Positions 29,361 through 40,900 of a DNA stretch of 64,000 nucleotides are shown in pieces; within the stretch, counting starts at the first letter, position 1, and every line of letters begins with the position of its first letter. Position numbers and translations under genes: made by a program. Origin of the DNA: Macrococcoides bohemicum (GTDB lineage Bacteria; Bacillota; Bacilli; Staphylococcales; Staphylococcaceae). A model generated the notes under the pieces. That model saw nothing but the letters and a program-made list of their open reading frames with translations, had not been told where the DNA came from and ran no database searches. The stretch covers positions 62,001 through 126,000 of the forward strand of contig NZ_PZJG01000005.1 of assembly GCF_003259675.1 (NCBI RefSeq), read 5' to 3'.

Positions 29361-30242
29361 ATGGCTATTACAGCACAACTAGTTAAACAATTACGTGAAA
29401 GAACAGGCGCAGGTATGATGGACTGCAAAAAAGCATTAACTGAAACAAACGGAGATATCGACGCAGCTGTTGATTACTTACGTGAAAAAGGTATTGCTAA
29501 AGCAGCTAAGAAAGCTGATCGTATCGCAGCAGAAGGTACTACTTATGTAGCTTCTAAAGGAAACGATGCAGTATTATTGGAATTAAACTCTGAGACTGAC
29601 TTCGTTGCACGTAATGAAGGCTTCCAAGCTTTAGTTAAAGAAATCGCTGATCACATTTTAGCAACAAAACCTGCAGATTTAGATGCTTTAATGGATTCTG
29701 AAATCGAAGCTGGTAAAACTGTTGAAGTTAAAATGAACGAAGCTATTTCAACAATCGGTGAAAAATTAACTTTACGTCGTTTCGTATTAGTTTCTAAAAC
29801 TGATGCAGATACATTCGGTGAATACTTACACATGGGTGGACGTATCGGTGTATTAGCTTTAGTTGAAAATTCAACTGATGCAGAAGGCGCTAAAGACGTT
29901 GCGATGCATATTGCTGCTTTAAATCCTAAATTCGTATCACGTGAACAAGTTTCTGCTGAAGAGTTAGAACATGAAAAGAACGTATTAAAACAACAAGCTT
30001 TAAATGAAGGTAAACCTGAAAATATCGTAGAAAAAATGGTTGAAGGTCGCTTGCGTAAATATTTAGAAGAAATTTGTGCAGTTGACCAACCATTCGTTAA
30101 GAATCCAGATCAAACAGTTGCTGAATTCTTAAAATCTAAAGGTGGAACTTTAAAATCATTCGTTCGTTATGAAGTTGGAGAAGGTATCGAGAAACGTCAA
30201 GATAACTTTGCTGATGAAGTAATGGGTCAAATGGGTAAATAA
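29361..30242 (+). CDS. tsf: Elongation factor Ts
   Basis: Nucleotide exchange factor for EF-Tu. The 293-residue protein starts [26 protein letters not shown] with the UBA-like N-terminal domain, includes the TDFVARN motif (near 80) that contacts EF-Tu, and has two dimerization subdomains ([11 protein letters not shown] near 180). GGAGG precedes the ATG. A UUCG-loop terminator follows. Confidence 0.98.
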   Translation: MAITAQLVKQLRERTGAGMMDCKKALTETNGDIDAAVDYLREKGIAKAAKKADRIAAEGTTYVASKGNDAVLLELNSETDFVARNEGFQALVKEIADHILATKPADLDALMDSEIEAGKTVEVKMNEAISTIGEKLTLRRFVLVSKTDADTFGEYLHMGGRIGVLALVENSTDAEGAKDVAMHIAALNPKFVSREQVSAEELEHEKNVLKQQALNEGKPENIVEKMVEGRLRKYLEEICAVDQPFVKNPDQTVAEFLKSKGGTLKSFVRYEVGEGIEKRQDNFADEVMGQMGK

Positions 30243-30250
30243 TATGAATT

Positions 30251-30275
30251 AAAGACACTTCGGTGTCTTTTTTTA
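30251..30275 (+). terminator. Terminator with UUCG tetraloop after tsf
   Basis: AAAGACAC (30251-30258) and GTGTCTTT (30263-30270) flank a TTCG loop, followed by more T. UUCG loops give unusually stable hairpins. Confidence 0.9.
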
Positions 30276-30333
30276 TACATATTGAATAAATGTAAGGTTT
30301 ATTCTAATTTTCTTTTCATTCATAATTATTTAT

Positions 30334-30363
30334 TGGTATAATACTCATAGTTTTGTGTATAAT
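30334..30363 (+). promoter_or_regulatory. Two tandem extended -10 promoters upstream of pyrH
   Basis: TGGTATAAT (30334-30342) and TGTGTATAAT (TG at 30355-30356, TATAAT at 30358-30363) each combine a TG dinucleotide with a perfect -10. Neither has a good -35. They lie about 85-105 bases before pyrH, after the tsf terminator. Confidence 0.6.
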
Positions 30364-30446
30364 AGAATTTAAATTAATGCAGTTTTTTGAGTGAATGAAT
30401 TACGAAAATTTAGCATTAATATCATTGAGAGGGCGGAGTTAATAAA

Positions 30447-31169
30447 ATGAAAGAATTATCTAAATACAAACGTGTCGTATTAAAATTAAGTGGTGAAGCA
30501 CTTGCTGGAGAAACTGGTTTTGGTATCAACCCTTTCGTTATTAAAAGTATTGCTGAACAAGTTGCCGAAGTTGCTAAAATGGATTGTGAAGTTGCAGTTA
30601 TTGTTGGCGGAGGTAATATCTGGCGCGGTAAAACAGGTAGTGACTTAGGTATGGACAGAGGTACAGCTGACTACATGGGTATGCTGGCAACTGTAATGAA
30701 TTCTTTAGCCCTGCAGGATTCATTAGAACAATTAGACTGTGATACTCGCGTGTTAACATCTATCGAAATGAAACAAGTTGCTGAGCCGTATATTAGACGT
30801 CGTGCGATTCGTCATTTAGAAAAAGGCCGTGTTGTAATATTTGCAGCAGGTATCGGTAATCCATACTTCTCAACAGATACAACAGCAGCATTACGTGCAG
30901 CTGAAATGGAAGCAGATGTAATTCTTATGGGTAAAAATAATGTAGATGGTGTTTATTCAGCTGATCCTAAAGTAGACCCTAATGCTGTTAAATATGAAAA
31001 GTTAACGTATATCCAAATGTTGCAGGAAGGATTACAAGTAATGGATTCAACTGCAAGCTCATTCTGTATGGATAACGATATTCCTTTAGTTGTATTCTCG
31101 ATTATGGAAGATGGCAACATTAAACGAGCGATTATGGGAGAAGAAATTGGTACGACGATTACGAAATAA
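30447..31169 (+). CDS. pyrH: Uridylate kinase (UMP kinase)
   Basis: Phosphorylates UMP to UDP. Bacterial PyrH belongs to the amino-acid kinase fold. The 240 residues show [16 protein letters not shown] at the N-terminus, the glycine-rich [14 protein letters not shown] near 52-65, and [12 protein letters not shown]-type and [14 protein letters not shown] segments further on. GAGGGCGGAG precedes the ATG. frr follows after 43 bases, the usual pyrH-frr pairing. Confidence 0.97.
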   Translation: MKELSKYKRVVLKLSGEALAGETGFGINPFVIKSIAEQVAEVAKMDCEVAVIVGGGNIWRGKTGSDLGMDRGTADYMGMLATVMNSLALQDSLEQLDCDTRVLTSIEMKQVAEPYIRRRAIRHLEKGRVVIFAAGIGNPYFSTDTTAALRAAEMEADVILMGKNNVDGVYSADPKVDPNAVKYEKLTYIQMLQEGLQVMDSTASSFCMDNDIPLVVFSIMEDGNIKRAIMGEEIGTTITK

Positions 31170-31172
31170 TTT

Positions 31173-31181
31173 GGTATAATA
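31173..31181 (+). promoter_or_regulatory. Possible extended -10 promoter for frr
   Basis: TGGTATAAT lies 32 bases before the frr start, directly after the pyrH stop. No -35 is recognisable. It may give extra transcription of frr beyond readthrough from pyrH. Confidence 0.35.
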
Positions 31182-31212
31182 ATATTATCAATGATATAAA
31201 AGGAGATTCATA

Positions 31213-31770
31213 ATGACGACTGAAATAATTAATGAATTAAAGTCTAAAATGGAAAAAAGTATTGAAAGCCTAGTTCGTGAATTTGCTGCTATTCGTGCAG
31301 GACATGCAAATGCAAATTTATTAGAACGCGTATCTGTAAACTACTATGGTGCTGATACGCCTGTTCAACAATTAGCTGGTATTTCTGTACCAGAACCAAG
31401 AATGTTACTTGTAACACCATATGATAAATCTTCAATCGATGATATTTTAAAAGCGATTAATATGGCAAACTTAGGTGTTAATCCTACTTCAGATGGTAAC
31501 GTTATTCGTATTACAGTGCCGGCATTAACTGAAGAACGCCGTAAAGAATTAGTTAAAGAAGCGAAAAAAGAAGCTGAAAATGCTAAAATTGCAATCCGAA
31601 ATATTCGTCGTGATGCAAATGATGCATTAAAGAAAGCTGAAAAGAATGGTGAACTGACAGAAGATGATTTAAAATCATTTACAGATAATGTTCAGACAGA
31701 AACTGATAATCATATTAAAAAGATCGATGCACTAACTGCTGAAAAAGAAAGCAGTATTTTAGAAGTTTAA
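31213..31770 (+). CDS. frr: Ribosome recycling factor
   Basis: Splits post-termination ribosomes together with EF-G. The 185-residue product has the RRF pattern: [23 protein letters not shown] near 25-47, [22 protein letters not shown], and the C-terminal helical [29 protein letters not shown] precedes the ATG. It is ended by a strong terminator. Confidence 0.97.
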   Translation: MTTEIINELKSKMEKSIESLVREFAAIRAGHANANLLERVSVNYYGADTPVQQLAGISVPEPRMLLVTPYDKSSIDDILKAINMANLGVNPTSDGNVIRITVPALTEERRKELVKEAKKEAENAKIAIRNIRRDANDALKKAEKNGELTEDDLKSFTDNVQTETDNHIKKIDALTAEKESSILEV

Positions 31771-31783
31771 TCTTTTATATTTA

Positions 31784-31820
31784 GACTGAGATAATTGTAA
31801 TCTTATCTCAGTCTTTTTTT
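31784..31820 (+). terminator. Terminator after frr
   Basis: GACTGAGATAA (31784-31794) pairs perfectly with TTATCTCAGTC (31803-31813), followed by seven T. Confidence 0.9.
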
Positions 31821-31901
31821 GTCCTTTTTTCTGTATATCCATGTCACTCTGTTATATTTATGATAGAATATATTAATAATGTTTTGAATTTGGAGGACAT
31901 C

Positions 31902-32675
31902 ATGATTCCTTTCTTAAAAAGAAAAAATAATAAAAGAAATATAGATAAGAATATTAAACAAAAACATGCAGCTACAGAAGCTGTTCCAACGCATATTGCG
32001 ATTATTATGGATGGTAACGGAAGATGGGCAAAACAGCGTAATATGCCGCGTATAAAAGGTCATTATGAAGGGATGCAGACAGTTAAAGCGATAACGAGAC
32101 ATGCGAGTGATATTGGCGTTAAGTATTTAACACTATATGCTTTTTCTACTGAAAACTGGTCACGACCTAAAGATGAAGTCAACTATTTGATGAAATTACC
32201 TGGTGATTTTCTTTCAACATTTTTACCGGAACTGATTGAGAAAAATGTAAAAGTAGAAACGATTGGCTTTATCGATCAGCTACCGGAACATACGCGAAAA
32301 GCAGTGCTTGAAGCTAAAGAAAAGACGAAAAATAATAGTGGTTTAACATTAGTCTTTGCATTAAATTATGGTGGACGTAAAGAGATTGTATCTGCAGTAC
32401 AGTTTATTGCTGAACGTTATAAAGATAATCAGATTGATTTAAGTGAAATTAATGAAGAAACTTTTGCAGATTATTTGTTTACAAAAGCAATACCAGATCC
32501 TGAGTTAATGATAAGAACATCAGGAGAAGAACGATTAAGTAACTTTTTAATCTGGCAAGCCTCATATAGTGAATTTGTATTTGTAGATACATTATGGCCA
32601 GATTTCGATGCAGAAGAAATGGATCGTTGTATAGAAGAATACCATAGCCGACATAGACGATTCGGCGGATTATAA
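31902..32675 (+). CDS. uppS: Undecaprenyl diphosphate synthase
   Basis: Cis-prenyltransferase that makes the C55 carrier for peptidoglycan, teichoic acids and lipid-linked sugars, including those used by the glycosylation operon in this window. The 257 residues contain HIAIIMDGNGRWAK (catalytic Asp37), YAFSTENWSRP, and the C-terminal IRTSGEERLSNFLIWQ with the conserved acid and basic residues. An in-frame ATG at 31860 is rejected because GGAGG at 31892-31896 serves ATG 31902. cdsA follows after 10 bases. Confidence 0.95.
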   Translation: MIPFLKRKNNKRNIDKNIKQKHAATEAVPTHIAIIMDGNGRWAKQRNMPRIKGHYEGMQTVKAITRHASDIGVKYLTLYAFSTENWSRPKDEVNYLMKLPGDFLSTFLPELIEKNVKVETIGFIDQLPEHTRKAVLEAKEKTKNNSGLTLVFALNYGGRKEIVSAVQFIAERYKDNQIDLSEINEETFADYLFTKAIPDPELMIRTSGEERLSNFLIWQASYSEFVFVDTLWPDFDAEEMDRCIEEYHSRHRRFGGL

Positions 32676-32685
32676 GGAGTAAAAA

Positions 32686-33477
32686 ATGAAAACGAGAACA
32701 ATAACAGCAATCATTGCTATGGCAATTTTCTTACCTGTTGTTATATATGGCCAATTACCATTACTGATAATGGCATATTTATTAGCAATTGTTGCATTAA
32801 AAGAAGTATTAAATATGAAAAATATTAAACTATATTCATTACCAGGTATATTTAGTGTAGTGGCTTTATGTTTAATTATGTCGCCTCAGAAAAGTGATCT
32901 CGTGTCACTTGATTATCAAGTACCATTTTTAACATTAATGAGTTTAATTATGCTGAGCTATACAGTAATGTCTAAAAACCGTTTTAACTTTGTAGATGCT
33001 GCGTTTTGTATGTTGGCCGTAGCCTATATCGGTATCGGTTTTATGTATTTTTATGAAACGCGAGCAGCTGAAAATGGATTAGTCTTTATACTATATGCAT
33101 TATTAGTTGTCTGGGTCACAGATACAGGAGCTTATATTTTTGGTAGATTATTAGGTAAGCATAAATTATGGCCGGAGATTAGTCCGAATAAAACAATTGA
33201 GGGTTTTTTGGGAGGCATTGCATGTAGTACGATCATTGCAGTAATCTTCAGCATAAATTATGATATGCCACTCTCTATCATACCTTTATTACTTGTAACT
33301 TGGTTATTTAGTATGTTCGGACAGTTAGGTGATTTAGTAGAATCTGCATTAAAGCGACATTTTGATGTGAAAGATTCCGGAAACTTATTACCTGGACATG
33401 GTGGTATATTAGATCGATTTGATTCATTTATCTTTGTATTACCATTGATGAATATATTTCTTATTAATTTTCAGTAA
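32686..33477 (+). CDS. cdsA: Phosphatidate cytidylyltransferase
   Basis: Makes CDP-diacylglycerol from CTP and phosphatidate for all membrane phospholipids. The 263-residue protein has about 7-8 membrane helices and the family signature [27 protein letters not shown] near 218-245. It sits directly after uppS and before dxr-rseP, the conserved uppS-cdsA-dxr-rseP order. Confidence 0.96.
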   Translation: MKTRTITAIIAMAIFLPVVIYGQLPLLIMAYLLAIVALKEVLNMKNIKLYSLPGIFSVVALCLIMSPQKSDLVSLDYQVPFLTLMSLIMLSYTVMSKNRFNFVDAAFCMLAVAYIGIGFMYFYETRAAENGLVFILYALLVVWVTDTGAYIFGRLLGKHKLWPEISPNKTIEGFLGGIACSTIIAVIFSINYDMPLSIIPLLLVTWLFSMFGQLGDLVESALKRHFDVKDSGNLLPGHGGILDRFDSFIFVLPLMNIFLINFQ

Positions 33478-33478
33478 C

Positions 33479-33516
33479 AAACACGTAGATATTTATTCTA
33501 CGTGTTTTTCTTTTTG
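33479..33516 (+). terminator. Terminator after cdsA
   Basis: AACACGTAGA (33479-33489 region) pairs with TCTACGTGTT (33497-33506), followed by TTTTCTTTTT. Confidence 0.8.
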
Positions 33517-33588
33517 AAAGTCCAAAGTAGGTGTTCATTTTATTTTGTGATAGAATTAAACTAATACATTTTAGAATAAGGTGAAGTC

Positions 33589-34725
33589 ATGAAACATATA
33601 GGAATATTAGGAGCAAGTGGCTCTGTTGGAATGCAAGGGATAGATATTATTCGTGAGCATTCAGATAGCTTTAAACTCGTTAGTTTTGCGGTTGGAAAAT
33701 CAGTAGAGATTGCACAGAATATCATCGATGAATTTGAACCAGATATTTGTTGTATTCAAAATGAATCTGATGTAAATAAACTTAATTTAGTAGGAAAACA
33801 CACTAAAGTAGTATTTGGTGATGAGGGTTTACTCAAAGTAGCCGGTTATGAAAAAAATGATATATTACTCAACTCTATCTTAGGTAGTGTAGGGTTAAAG
33901 CCTACACTACACGCCATTGATCAAGGCATTGATATCGCACTTGCTAACAAAGAAACGCTTGTTGTAGCAGGAGAGATCGTTATGCAGCGTGCAAAAGAAA
34001 AAAGAGTAAACATATTACCTGTAGATTCTGAGCATTCAGCAATATTTCAATGTCTAAATGGTGAAAGTCATAAAAATATTGAAAAATTGATTGTTACTGC
34101 AAGCGGCGGTTCTTTTAGAGATAAGACGCGTGAACAGTTAAAAGATGTAACGCTTGAAGATGCTTTAAATCATCCCAACTGGTCAATGGGTAAGAAAATA
34201 ACGATAGATAGTGCGACAATGATGAATAAAGGCTTAGAAGTTATCGAAGCAAAATGGTTATTTGACCTACCCATCGAGAAGATTGAAACAATATTACATA
34301 AACAAAGTATTATACATTCTATGGTAGAATTTAACGATACAAGTGTTATTGCGCAACTGGGGACACCAGATATGCGTATGCCGATTCTGTATGCATTCAG
34401 CTATCCAGACCGCAAACCGCGTAATGCCGAACGACTTGATTTAGCAAAAGTTGGCACACTTGATTTTAAGACAATGGATCTTGAGCGCTATAAATGCCTG
34501 GCACTTGCTTATCGTGCAATTGAAGTAGGTGGGACTTTACCGGTTGTGATGAATGCAGTAAATGAAGTAGCAGTACAGCTGTTCCTGGATGGTAAAATCT
34601 CATTTTTAGATATTGAAACAATCATAGAACGTGAAATGGATGCACATATCGTGACAGAAAATCCAGATTTAGATACAATTTTAGCAGTAGACGCAGACTA
34701 TAAATCAAGGAATTACGAGGTGTAA
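33589..34725 (+). CDS. dxr: 1-deoxy-D-xylulose 5-phosphate reductoisomerase
   Basis: NADPH-dependent enzyme of the MEP isoprenoid pathway, converting DXP to MEP. The 378 residues start [15 protein letters not shown] with the nucleotide-binding motif, contain [11 protein letters not shown], the metal site in [12 protein letters not shown] (near 145), [17 protein letters not shown], and IHSMVEFND. Presence of dxr argues that the MEP pathway is used. Staphylococcus makes isoprenoids by mevalonate and, as far as I recall, S. aureus lacks dxr, so this gene is a notable difference. rseP starts 1 base after the stop. Confidence 0.95.
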   Translation: MKHIGILGASGSVGMQGIDIIREHSDSFKLVSFAVGKSVEIAQNIIDEFEPDICCIQNESDVNKLNLVGKHTKVVFGDEGLLKVAGYEKNDILLNSILGSVGLKPTLHAIDQGIDIALANKETLVVAGEIVMQRAKEKRVNILPVDSEHSAIFQCLNGESHKNIEKLIVTASGGSFRDKTREQLKDVTLEDALNHPNWSMGKKITIDSATMMNKGLEVIEAKWLFDLPIEKIETILHKQSIIHSMVEFNDTSVIAQLGTPDMRMPILYAFSYPDRKPRNAERLDLAKVGTLDFKTMDLERYKCLALAYRAIEVGGTLPVVMNAVNEVAVQLFLDGKISFLDIETIIEREMDAHIVTENPDLDTILAVDADYKSRNYEV

Positions 34726-34726
34726 T

Positions 34727-36004
34727 ATGGGGATTATTGCTTTTATCATAATATTTGGTTTGCTCGTAACCGTGCATGAATATGGACATCTGCTCTTTGC
34801 GAAAAGAGCAGGGATTATGTGTCCGGAATTTGCAATCGGTATGGGACCAAAAATATTTTCTTACAAAAAAGATGAAACTTTATATACGATTAGACTTTTG
34901 CCGGTAGGTGGCTATGTCATGATGGCAGGAAGCGGAATGGAACAAAATCCGTTAACAGAAGGTATGACAGTCAACATTAAACGTAATGAAGCTGGTGAAG
35001 TTACACATATTTTGTTAGATGATCAGCATCAGTTTCAACAGATTGAACAGCTTGAAGTAACTGACTCTGATTTTGAGGATCGATTATTTATTGAAGGTAT
35101 CAATCAATACACAAATGAACAAGTGAGATATAATGTGGCACATGAAGCGTACTTTGTACGTGAAGGAGATTTAATTCAGATTGCGCCACTGGAACGCCAA
35201 TTTAAGAATAAAAAACCTTGGCCTAAATTCCTTGCACTTTTTGCCGGTCCATTGTTTAACTTTATTTTAGCTTTTGTATTGTTTTTAGCACTTGCGTTTA
35301 TGGTAGGTGCACCGACAACGACGATTAGTGGTGTCGCTAAGGATAGTCCAGCACAAGAAGTTGGACTTAAAAAAGGTGATACGATTAAGCAGTTAAATGA
35401 TGAGAAAGTGACAAGCTTTAACCAGATTAGAAACTATCTCGATAAAAATGGTGGAAAGTCGATTAAGGTCATTGTCGAACGTGATGGTAAAGAAAAGACA
35501 TTTAATTTAGAGCCTAAACTGATGCAACAGAAAGTAAGTAAAGGGAAGAGTTTAGATCGATATATCATTGGATTTGGTCCGGAGTTTGGTGGTAGTTTAT
35601 TAGATAAATTACAATACGGTGTATCGATGACAATTGATGGTGCTACAAAGATTTTCACTTTACTTGGAATAATGTTTGCCTCTATTTTCAATGGCACATT
35701 CTCATTTGATATGCTGAATGGTCCGGTTGGTATATATAAGAATACTGAAAAAGTTGCCAGCATGGGTCTTGAAACATTAATTGGCTATACTGCAATGCTT
35801 TCAGTCAACTTAGGGATTATGAACTTATTACCAATACCAGCGCTTGACGGTGGTAGAATTTTATTCGTGATTTATGAAGCGATTTTTAGAAAACCAGTCA
35901 ATAAAAAAGCAGAAATGTATATCGTCGCAGCTGGTGCGCTATTCGTCTTCTTTGTCATGATCATGGTAACATGGAATGACATTTCAAGATATTTCTTAAA
36001 ATAA
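34727..36004 (+). CDS. rseP: Site-2 intramembrane zinc metalloprotease RseP (Eep)
   Basis: Cleaves membrane-anchored substrates such as anti-sigma factors and signal-peptide remnants. The 425-residue protein has HEYGH (His17, Glu18, His21) in the first membrane helix, a PDZ domain near 190-270 ([22 protein letters not shown]), and the third metal ligand in [12 protein letters not shown] near 365. Four membrane helices are visible. It lies in the dxr-rseP-proS order known from bacilli. Confidence 0.95.
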   Translation: MGIIAFIIIFGLLVTVHEYGHLLFAKRAGIMCPEFAIGMGPKIFSYKKDETLYTIRLLPVGGYVMMAGSGMEQNPLTEGMTVNIKRNEAGEVTHILLDDQHQFQQIEQLEVTDSDFEDRLFIEGINQYTNEQVRYNVAHEAYFVREGDLIQIAPLERQFKNKKPWPKFLALFAGPLFNFILAFVLFLALAFMVGAPTTTISGVAKDSPAQEVGLKKGDTIKQLNDEKVTSFNQIRNYLDKNGGKSIKVIVERDGKEKTFNLEPKLMQQKVSKGKSLDRYIIGFGPEFGGSLLDKLQYGVSMTIDGATKIFTLLGIMFASIFNGTFSFDMLNGPVGIYKNTEKVASMGLETLIGYTAMLSVNLGIMNLLPIPALDGGRILFVIYEAIFRKPVNKKAEMYIVAAGALFVFFVMIMVTWNDISRYFLK

Positions 36005-36009
36005 TGATG

Positions 36010-36033
36010 ATCCGACTTCGGTCGGATTTTTTT
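36010..36033 (+). terminator. Terminator with UUCG tetraloop after rseP
   Basis: ATCCGAC (36010-36016) and GTCGGAT (36021-36027) flank a TTCG loop, with seven T in the tail. Confidence 0.9.
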
Positions 36034-36101
36034 ATTAATAATTCGTTCTATTATTATTTACTAAATAACAGTATTTATATTATGTTAACTTACATTTTTG
36101 T

Positions 36102-36129
36102 TTAACAATTAATCAATTTATTATATGAT
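36102..36129 (+). promoter_or_regulatory. Candidate promoter for proS
   Basis: TTAACA (36102-36107) and TATGAT (36124-36129) have a 16-base spacer in a very AT-rich region. I see no T-box leader (no conserved T-box antiterminator sequence) in the roughly 130 bases before proS. Confidence 0.4.
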
Positions 36130-36162
36130 ATATATATATTATCGAAATTCAAGGAGGCAGCT

Positions 36163-37869
36163 ATGAAACAGAGTAAAATGTTCATTCCAACATTAAGAGA
36201 AGTACCTAATGATGCTGATTCAAAAAGTCATCAGCTATTACTAAAAGCAGGTATGATAAAGCAAGTAGCAAGTGGGGTTTATAGTTACCTGCCGATTGCT
36301 AAACGTGTACTTAATAAGATTGAAGCAATCGTTCGCGAAGAGATGGAAGCTATCGATGGTGTAGAAATATTAATGCCTGCATTACAGCCTTCTGAATTAT
36401 GGTCAGAATCTGGTCGCTGGCAGAGTTATGGTGCAGAGTTAATGCGTATGACAGATCGTCATGGCCGTGAATTTGCACTCGGACCAACACATGAGGAAAT
36501 CATCACGTCTTTAGTACGTGATGAATTAAAATCATATAAGAAATTACCGGTTACGTTATTCCAGATTCAAAATAAATTCCGTGATGAAAAGCGTCCACGT
36601 TTCGGATTGTTGCGTGGTCGTGAATTTATTATGAAAGATGCATACAGTTTCCATGCAACAGATGAAAGTTTAGATGAAACATATCAGGATATGTATGGTG
36701 CGTATTCAAGAATTTTCTCTCGTGTGAATCTTAATTTCCGTCCGGTTATAGCGGATAGTGGTGCGATTGGTGGTAGTCATACACACGAATTTATGGCTTT
36801 AGCAGAAATTGGTGAAGATACAATTTGCTATACTGATGAAAGTGACTATGCTGCTAACATTGAAAAAGCTGAAGTGAAATATGTACCAAATGTAGAACAT
36901 ACAGAAGAAAAGGATTTAGAAAAGGTACATACACCTGGTGTCAAAACAGCACAGCAATTAGCAGACTTATTAGGTAAACGCTTAGATGAAATTGTAAAAT
37001 CAATGATTGTAAAAGTTGATGATCAGTTTATCATGTTCTTAATTCGTGGACATCACGAATTAAATGATGTAAAAGTTAAATCTTATTTTGGTACTGAAAC
37101 AGTGGAAATGGCTACTGATAAAGAAATTCAGGCGATTTTAGGTGCTACACCAGGTTCGCTTGGGCCAGTTGGTGTTGAAAAGATTGAAATTTATGCAGAT
37201 AATAGTGTTCAGGATATTAATAATTTAGCGGTTGGTGCGAATGAAACGGACTATCACTATATTAATGCAAACCTTGGACGTGACTTTAATGTTAAAGTAT
37301 TCGATGACTTCAGATTTATATTAGAAGGTGAAATGGCTGCTGATGGTAGTGGTCCGATTAAGTTTGCTGAAGGTATTGAAGTTGGACAAGTATTCAAGTT
37401 AGGTACGAAATACTCTGAGTCAATGAATGCAACATTCTTAAATGACCAGGGTCGAGCTGAACCGATGATCATGGGTTGTTATGGTATTGGTGTATCACGT
37501 ACATTATCAGCGGTTATCGAGCAACATCATGATGAAAAAGGTATCATCTGGCCAACATCAATTACACCATTCGATATCCATATCATCACTGCTAATGCGA
37601 AACAAGACACACAACGTGAACTAGCAGATCAGTTATATGATGCCTATAAACGTGACTATGAAGTATTATATGATGATCGCAATGAACGTGCAGGTGTTAA
37701 ATTTAACGATGCTGATTTAATCGGAGTGCCAGTTCGAATCGTTGTAGGTAAACAGGCATCAGAAGAAATTGTAGAAGTTAAGAACAGACGTACCGGAGAA
37801 TCATTTGAAGTACCAGTTTCTGAACTTGACACAAAAATTAAAGCAATCTATGCATCATTTGAACATTAA
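36163..37869 (+). CDS. proS: Prolyl-tRNA synthetase, bacterial type with editing domain
   Basis: Class II aminoacyl-tRNA synthetase charging tRNA-Pro. The 568 residues begin [23 protein letters not shown], include motif 2 in [26 protein letters not shown], an inserted YbaK-like editing domain (about 235-385, with [12 protein letters not shown]) that removes Ala-tRNA-Pro, motif 3 in [14 protein letters not shown], and an anticodon-binding C-terminus. AAGGAGG precedes the ATG. Confidence 0.97.
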   Translation: MKQSKMFIPTLREVPNDADSKSHQLLLKAGMIKQVASGVYSYLPIAKRVLNKIEAIVREEMEAIDGVEILMPALQPSELWSESGRWQSYGAELMRMTDRHGREFALGPTHEEIITSLVRDELKSYKKLPVTLFQIQNKFRDEKRPRFGLLRGREFIMKDAYSFHATDESLDETYQDMYGAYSRIFSRVNLNFRPVIADSGAIGGSHTHEFMALAEIGEDTICYTDESDYAANIEKAEVKYVPNVEHTEEKDLEKVHTPGVKTAQQLADLLGKRLDEIVKSMIVKVDDQFIMFLIRGHHELNDVKVKSYFGTETVEMATDKEIQAILGATPGSLGPVGVEKIEIYADNSVQDINNLAVGANETDYHYINANLGRDFNVKVFDDFRFILEGEMAADGSGPIKFAEGIEVGQVFKLGTKYSESMNATFLNDQGRAEPMIMGCYGIGVSRTLSAVIEQHHDEKGIIWPTSITPFDIHIITANAKQDTQRELADQLYDAYKRDYEVLYDDRNERAGVKFNDADLIGVPVRIVVGKQASEEIVEVKNRRTGESFEVPVSELDTKIKAIYASFEH

Positions 37870-37890
37870 TTTGTTATAATAGAAGAAATA

Positions 37891-37925
37891 AGTGTGGGAC
37901 TTTTGTCTCACGCTTTTCATTTTTG
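37891..37925 (+). terminator. Terminator between proS and polC
   Basis: AGTGTGGGAC (37891-37900) pairs with GTCTCACGCT (37905-37914), with two wobble pairs and a TTTT loop, followed by TTTCATTTTTG. Confidence 0.65.
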
Positions 37926-37940
37926 ATAAGGTGGTTACTC

Positions 37941-40900
37941 ATGACGTTAACACACACAGAAAAATTTAATGTATTACTTACGCAATTGGGTATTACAGAC
38001 CTATTTGAAGATATTCATAACGGTGAATTATCTCGTATCGATATTTCAAAGGAAGAACGATTATGGCACATGCATTTTACATTTGAAACACATTTGCCAT
38101 TTGTGCTCTATAATATGTTACAAACCAAACTTCATGAACACTTTTCACATATCGCTAATGTCAGCTTTGAAATAAAGGTTAAAGATGACACATATTTAAC
38201 GGATCGTATTCGTGAATATATTCCTTATGCAATCGATCAGACAGAGATGAGTCCAAGCTTAAAAGGACAGTTGAAACAAAAGTTGTTTAATTTTTCAGGA
38301 GATGTACTTAAGTTTCAGGTTGTTAATGAAATTGAACAGAAGCATTTTGAGAAATCATGTAACGGCAAATTAATGGCGGCGTTCAAACAGGCAGGATTTC
38401 AGTTATCTCAGATTATCTTTGAAATTAGTGATGAAGATCAACTCCGTGAACTTGCTTCTCTTGAGGCACATATACAGGAAGAAGAAGCACAACAAAGCGT
38501 GCTTCTACGCGAAAAGATGGTTGAGCGAGAGAAACAGAAAGCAGAAAGTGTATCTGAAGAGATTACACATTGTTCTATCGGTAAAAAGATTCAGGTAGAA
38601 ACGATTAAACCGATTGAATCAATTATTGAAGAAGAGTTTAAAGTTGCTTTAGAAGGGGTTATCTTTGATATTGAAATTAAAGCACTTAAAAGTGGTCGAC
38701 ATATCGTTCAGCTAAAGATAACGGATTATACAGATTCTCTAATACTAAAGATGTTCACCCGTAAAGGTAAAAATGATCTGGATCATCTTTCATCATTAAA
38801 AGTTGGTGATTGGGTACGTGCCCAGGGACGTATCGAGCAAGATACATTTATTCGTGACCTTGTGATGATGATGAGTGATATTGAAAAGATAAATAAAGCT
38901 TCGAAACAAGATAAGTCAGAAAATAAGCGAGTTGAATTTCATTTACACACAGCGATGAGTCAAATGGATGGGATTACTCATATTAGTAGATATGTTGATC
39001 AGGCAGCGAAGTGGGGTCATAAAGCAATTGCAATTACAGATCATAATGGATGTCAAGGTTTCCCGGATGCCCATGCAGCAGCAAGTAAAGCAGGCATTAA
39101 AATGATTTACGGAATAGAAGGTATGCTGGTTGATGATGGCGTGGCAATTGCATATAAACCCCAGGATATAGACTTAAAGACAACGACGTATGTTGTGTTT
39201 GACGTTGAAACTACCGGTCTTAGTTCTCAATATGATAAAATTATTGAACTTGCAGCAGTAAAAGTTAAAGATGGGGAAATTGTTGATAAATTTGAACGCT
39301 TTAGCAATCCTGGTGAACGTTTGAATGAAACGATTAAAAATTTAACTGGTATCACAGATGATATGTTAGTCGATGCACCACCGATAGAAGAAGTATTGAA
39401 TGACTTTAGAGATTTTGTTGGTGATGCCATCTATATCGCGCATAATGCAAGCTTCGATATGGGCTTTATCGATACAGGATTTGAACGTTTAGGTTATGGT
39501 GCGACGACAAATGGTGTTATTGATACGCTGGAATTATCAAGAACGATCAATACTGAGATGGGTAAACACGGTTTAAATTTTCTGGCCAAAAAATATGGCG
39601 TAGAATTGACGCAACATCACAGAGCGATATATGATGCAGAAACAACAGCACATATCTTCGTAAAGATGTTAAAACAAATAGAGCAGCTTGGTGTTACAAA
39701 TCATAACGAAATTGATGCTAAACTTTCAAATCAGGATGCTTACAAACGTGCGCGTCCGATGCATGTCACTTTAATTGTACAAAATCAGACAGGCCTTAAA
39801 AATTTATTTAAGATTGTCAGTGAATCGATGGTCAATTATTTCTATCGAACACCACGTATTCCAAGATCGCTTCTTATGGAGAATCGAGAAGGTATATTAG
39901 TGGGGAGTGCGTGTGATAATGGTGAAGTATTTACTGCGGTGATGCAAAAAGATCAGGAAGAAGTTGAACGCATTGCTAAATTTTATGACTTTTTAGAAGT
40001 TCAACCAAAAGCATTGTATCAACATTTATTGGAAAAAGATCTTATTCGCGATAATGAAACAATGGAAGAAATTTATGATCGTATAATCCGAGTTGGTGAT
40101 AAATTAAATATTCCGGTAATCGCAACCGGAAATGTACATTATCTGTATGAACATGAAAAGCCTGCGCGTGAAATATTAATTGCATCTAATCCAGGTAATC
40201 CTTTAAATCGACAAACTTTACCGGATGCACATTTCAGAACAACTGATGAAATGCTTGATGATTTTCATTTTCTAGGTGAAGAGAAAGCTTTTGAGATTGT
40301 TGTAACGAATACGAACGATTTAGCAGATGCTATTGATACTGTTATCCCGATTCGTGATGAATTGTACACGCCAACGATAGAAGGGGCAAATGAAGAGATA
40401 CGTGAAATGAGCTATAATCGAGCGCGTAGTATTTATGGAGATGATTTACCTGAAATCGTTGTAGCTAGACTTGAAAAAGAACTGGATAGTATTATCGGTA
40501 ATGGGTTTGCCGTTATCTATTTAATTTCACAAAAACTTGTTAAGAAATCACTAGATGATGGATATCTCGTTGGTAGTCGTGGCTCTGTAGGTTCAAGTTT
40601 TGTAGCTACGATGACAGAAATTACGGAAGTTAATCCTTTACCACCCCATTATATTTGTCCGAAATGTAAATCGAGTCATTTCTTTGAAGATGGTAGTGTA
40701 GCAAGTGGATTTGACTTACCGGATAAAAATTGTCCGGAATGTAACGTTCCATATATTAAAGAAGGACAAGATATTCCGTTTGAAACTTTCTTAGGATTTA
40801 AAGGGGACAAAGTTCCCGATATCGATTTAAACTTCAGTGGAGAATATCAGCCGATCGCGCATAACTATACGAAAGTACTTTTCGGAGAAGATAAAGTATT

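Noticed and set aside
36034-36162. T-box riboswitch upstream of proS
   Set aside because: The region lacks the conserved T-box sequence and an antiterminator/terminator pair.
37923-37940. Upstream TTG start of PolC
   Set aside because: The AAGGTGG ribosome binding site lies within it and is spaced for ATG 37941, and homologues begin at the later site.
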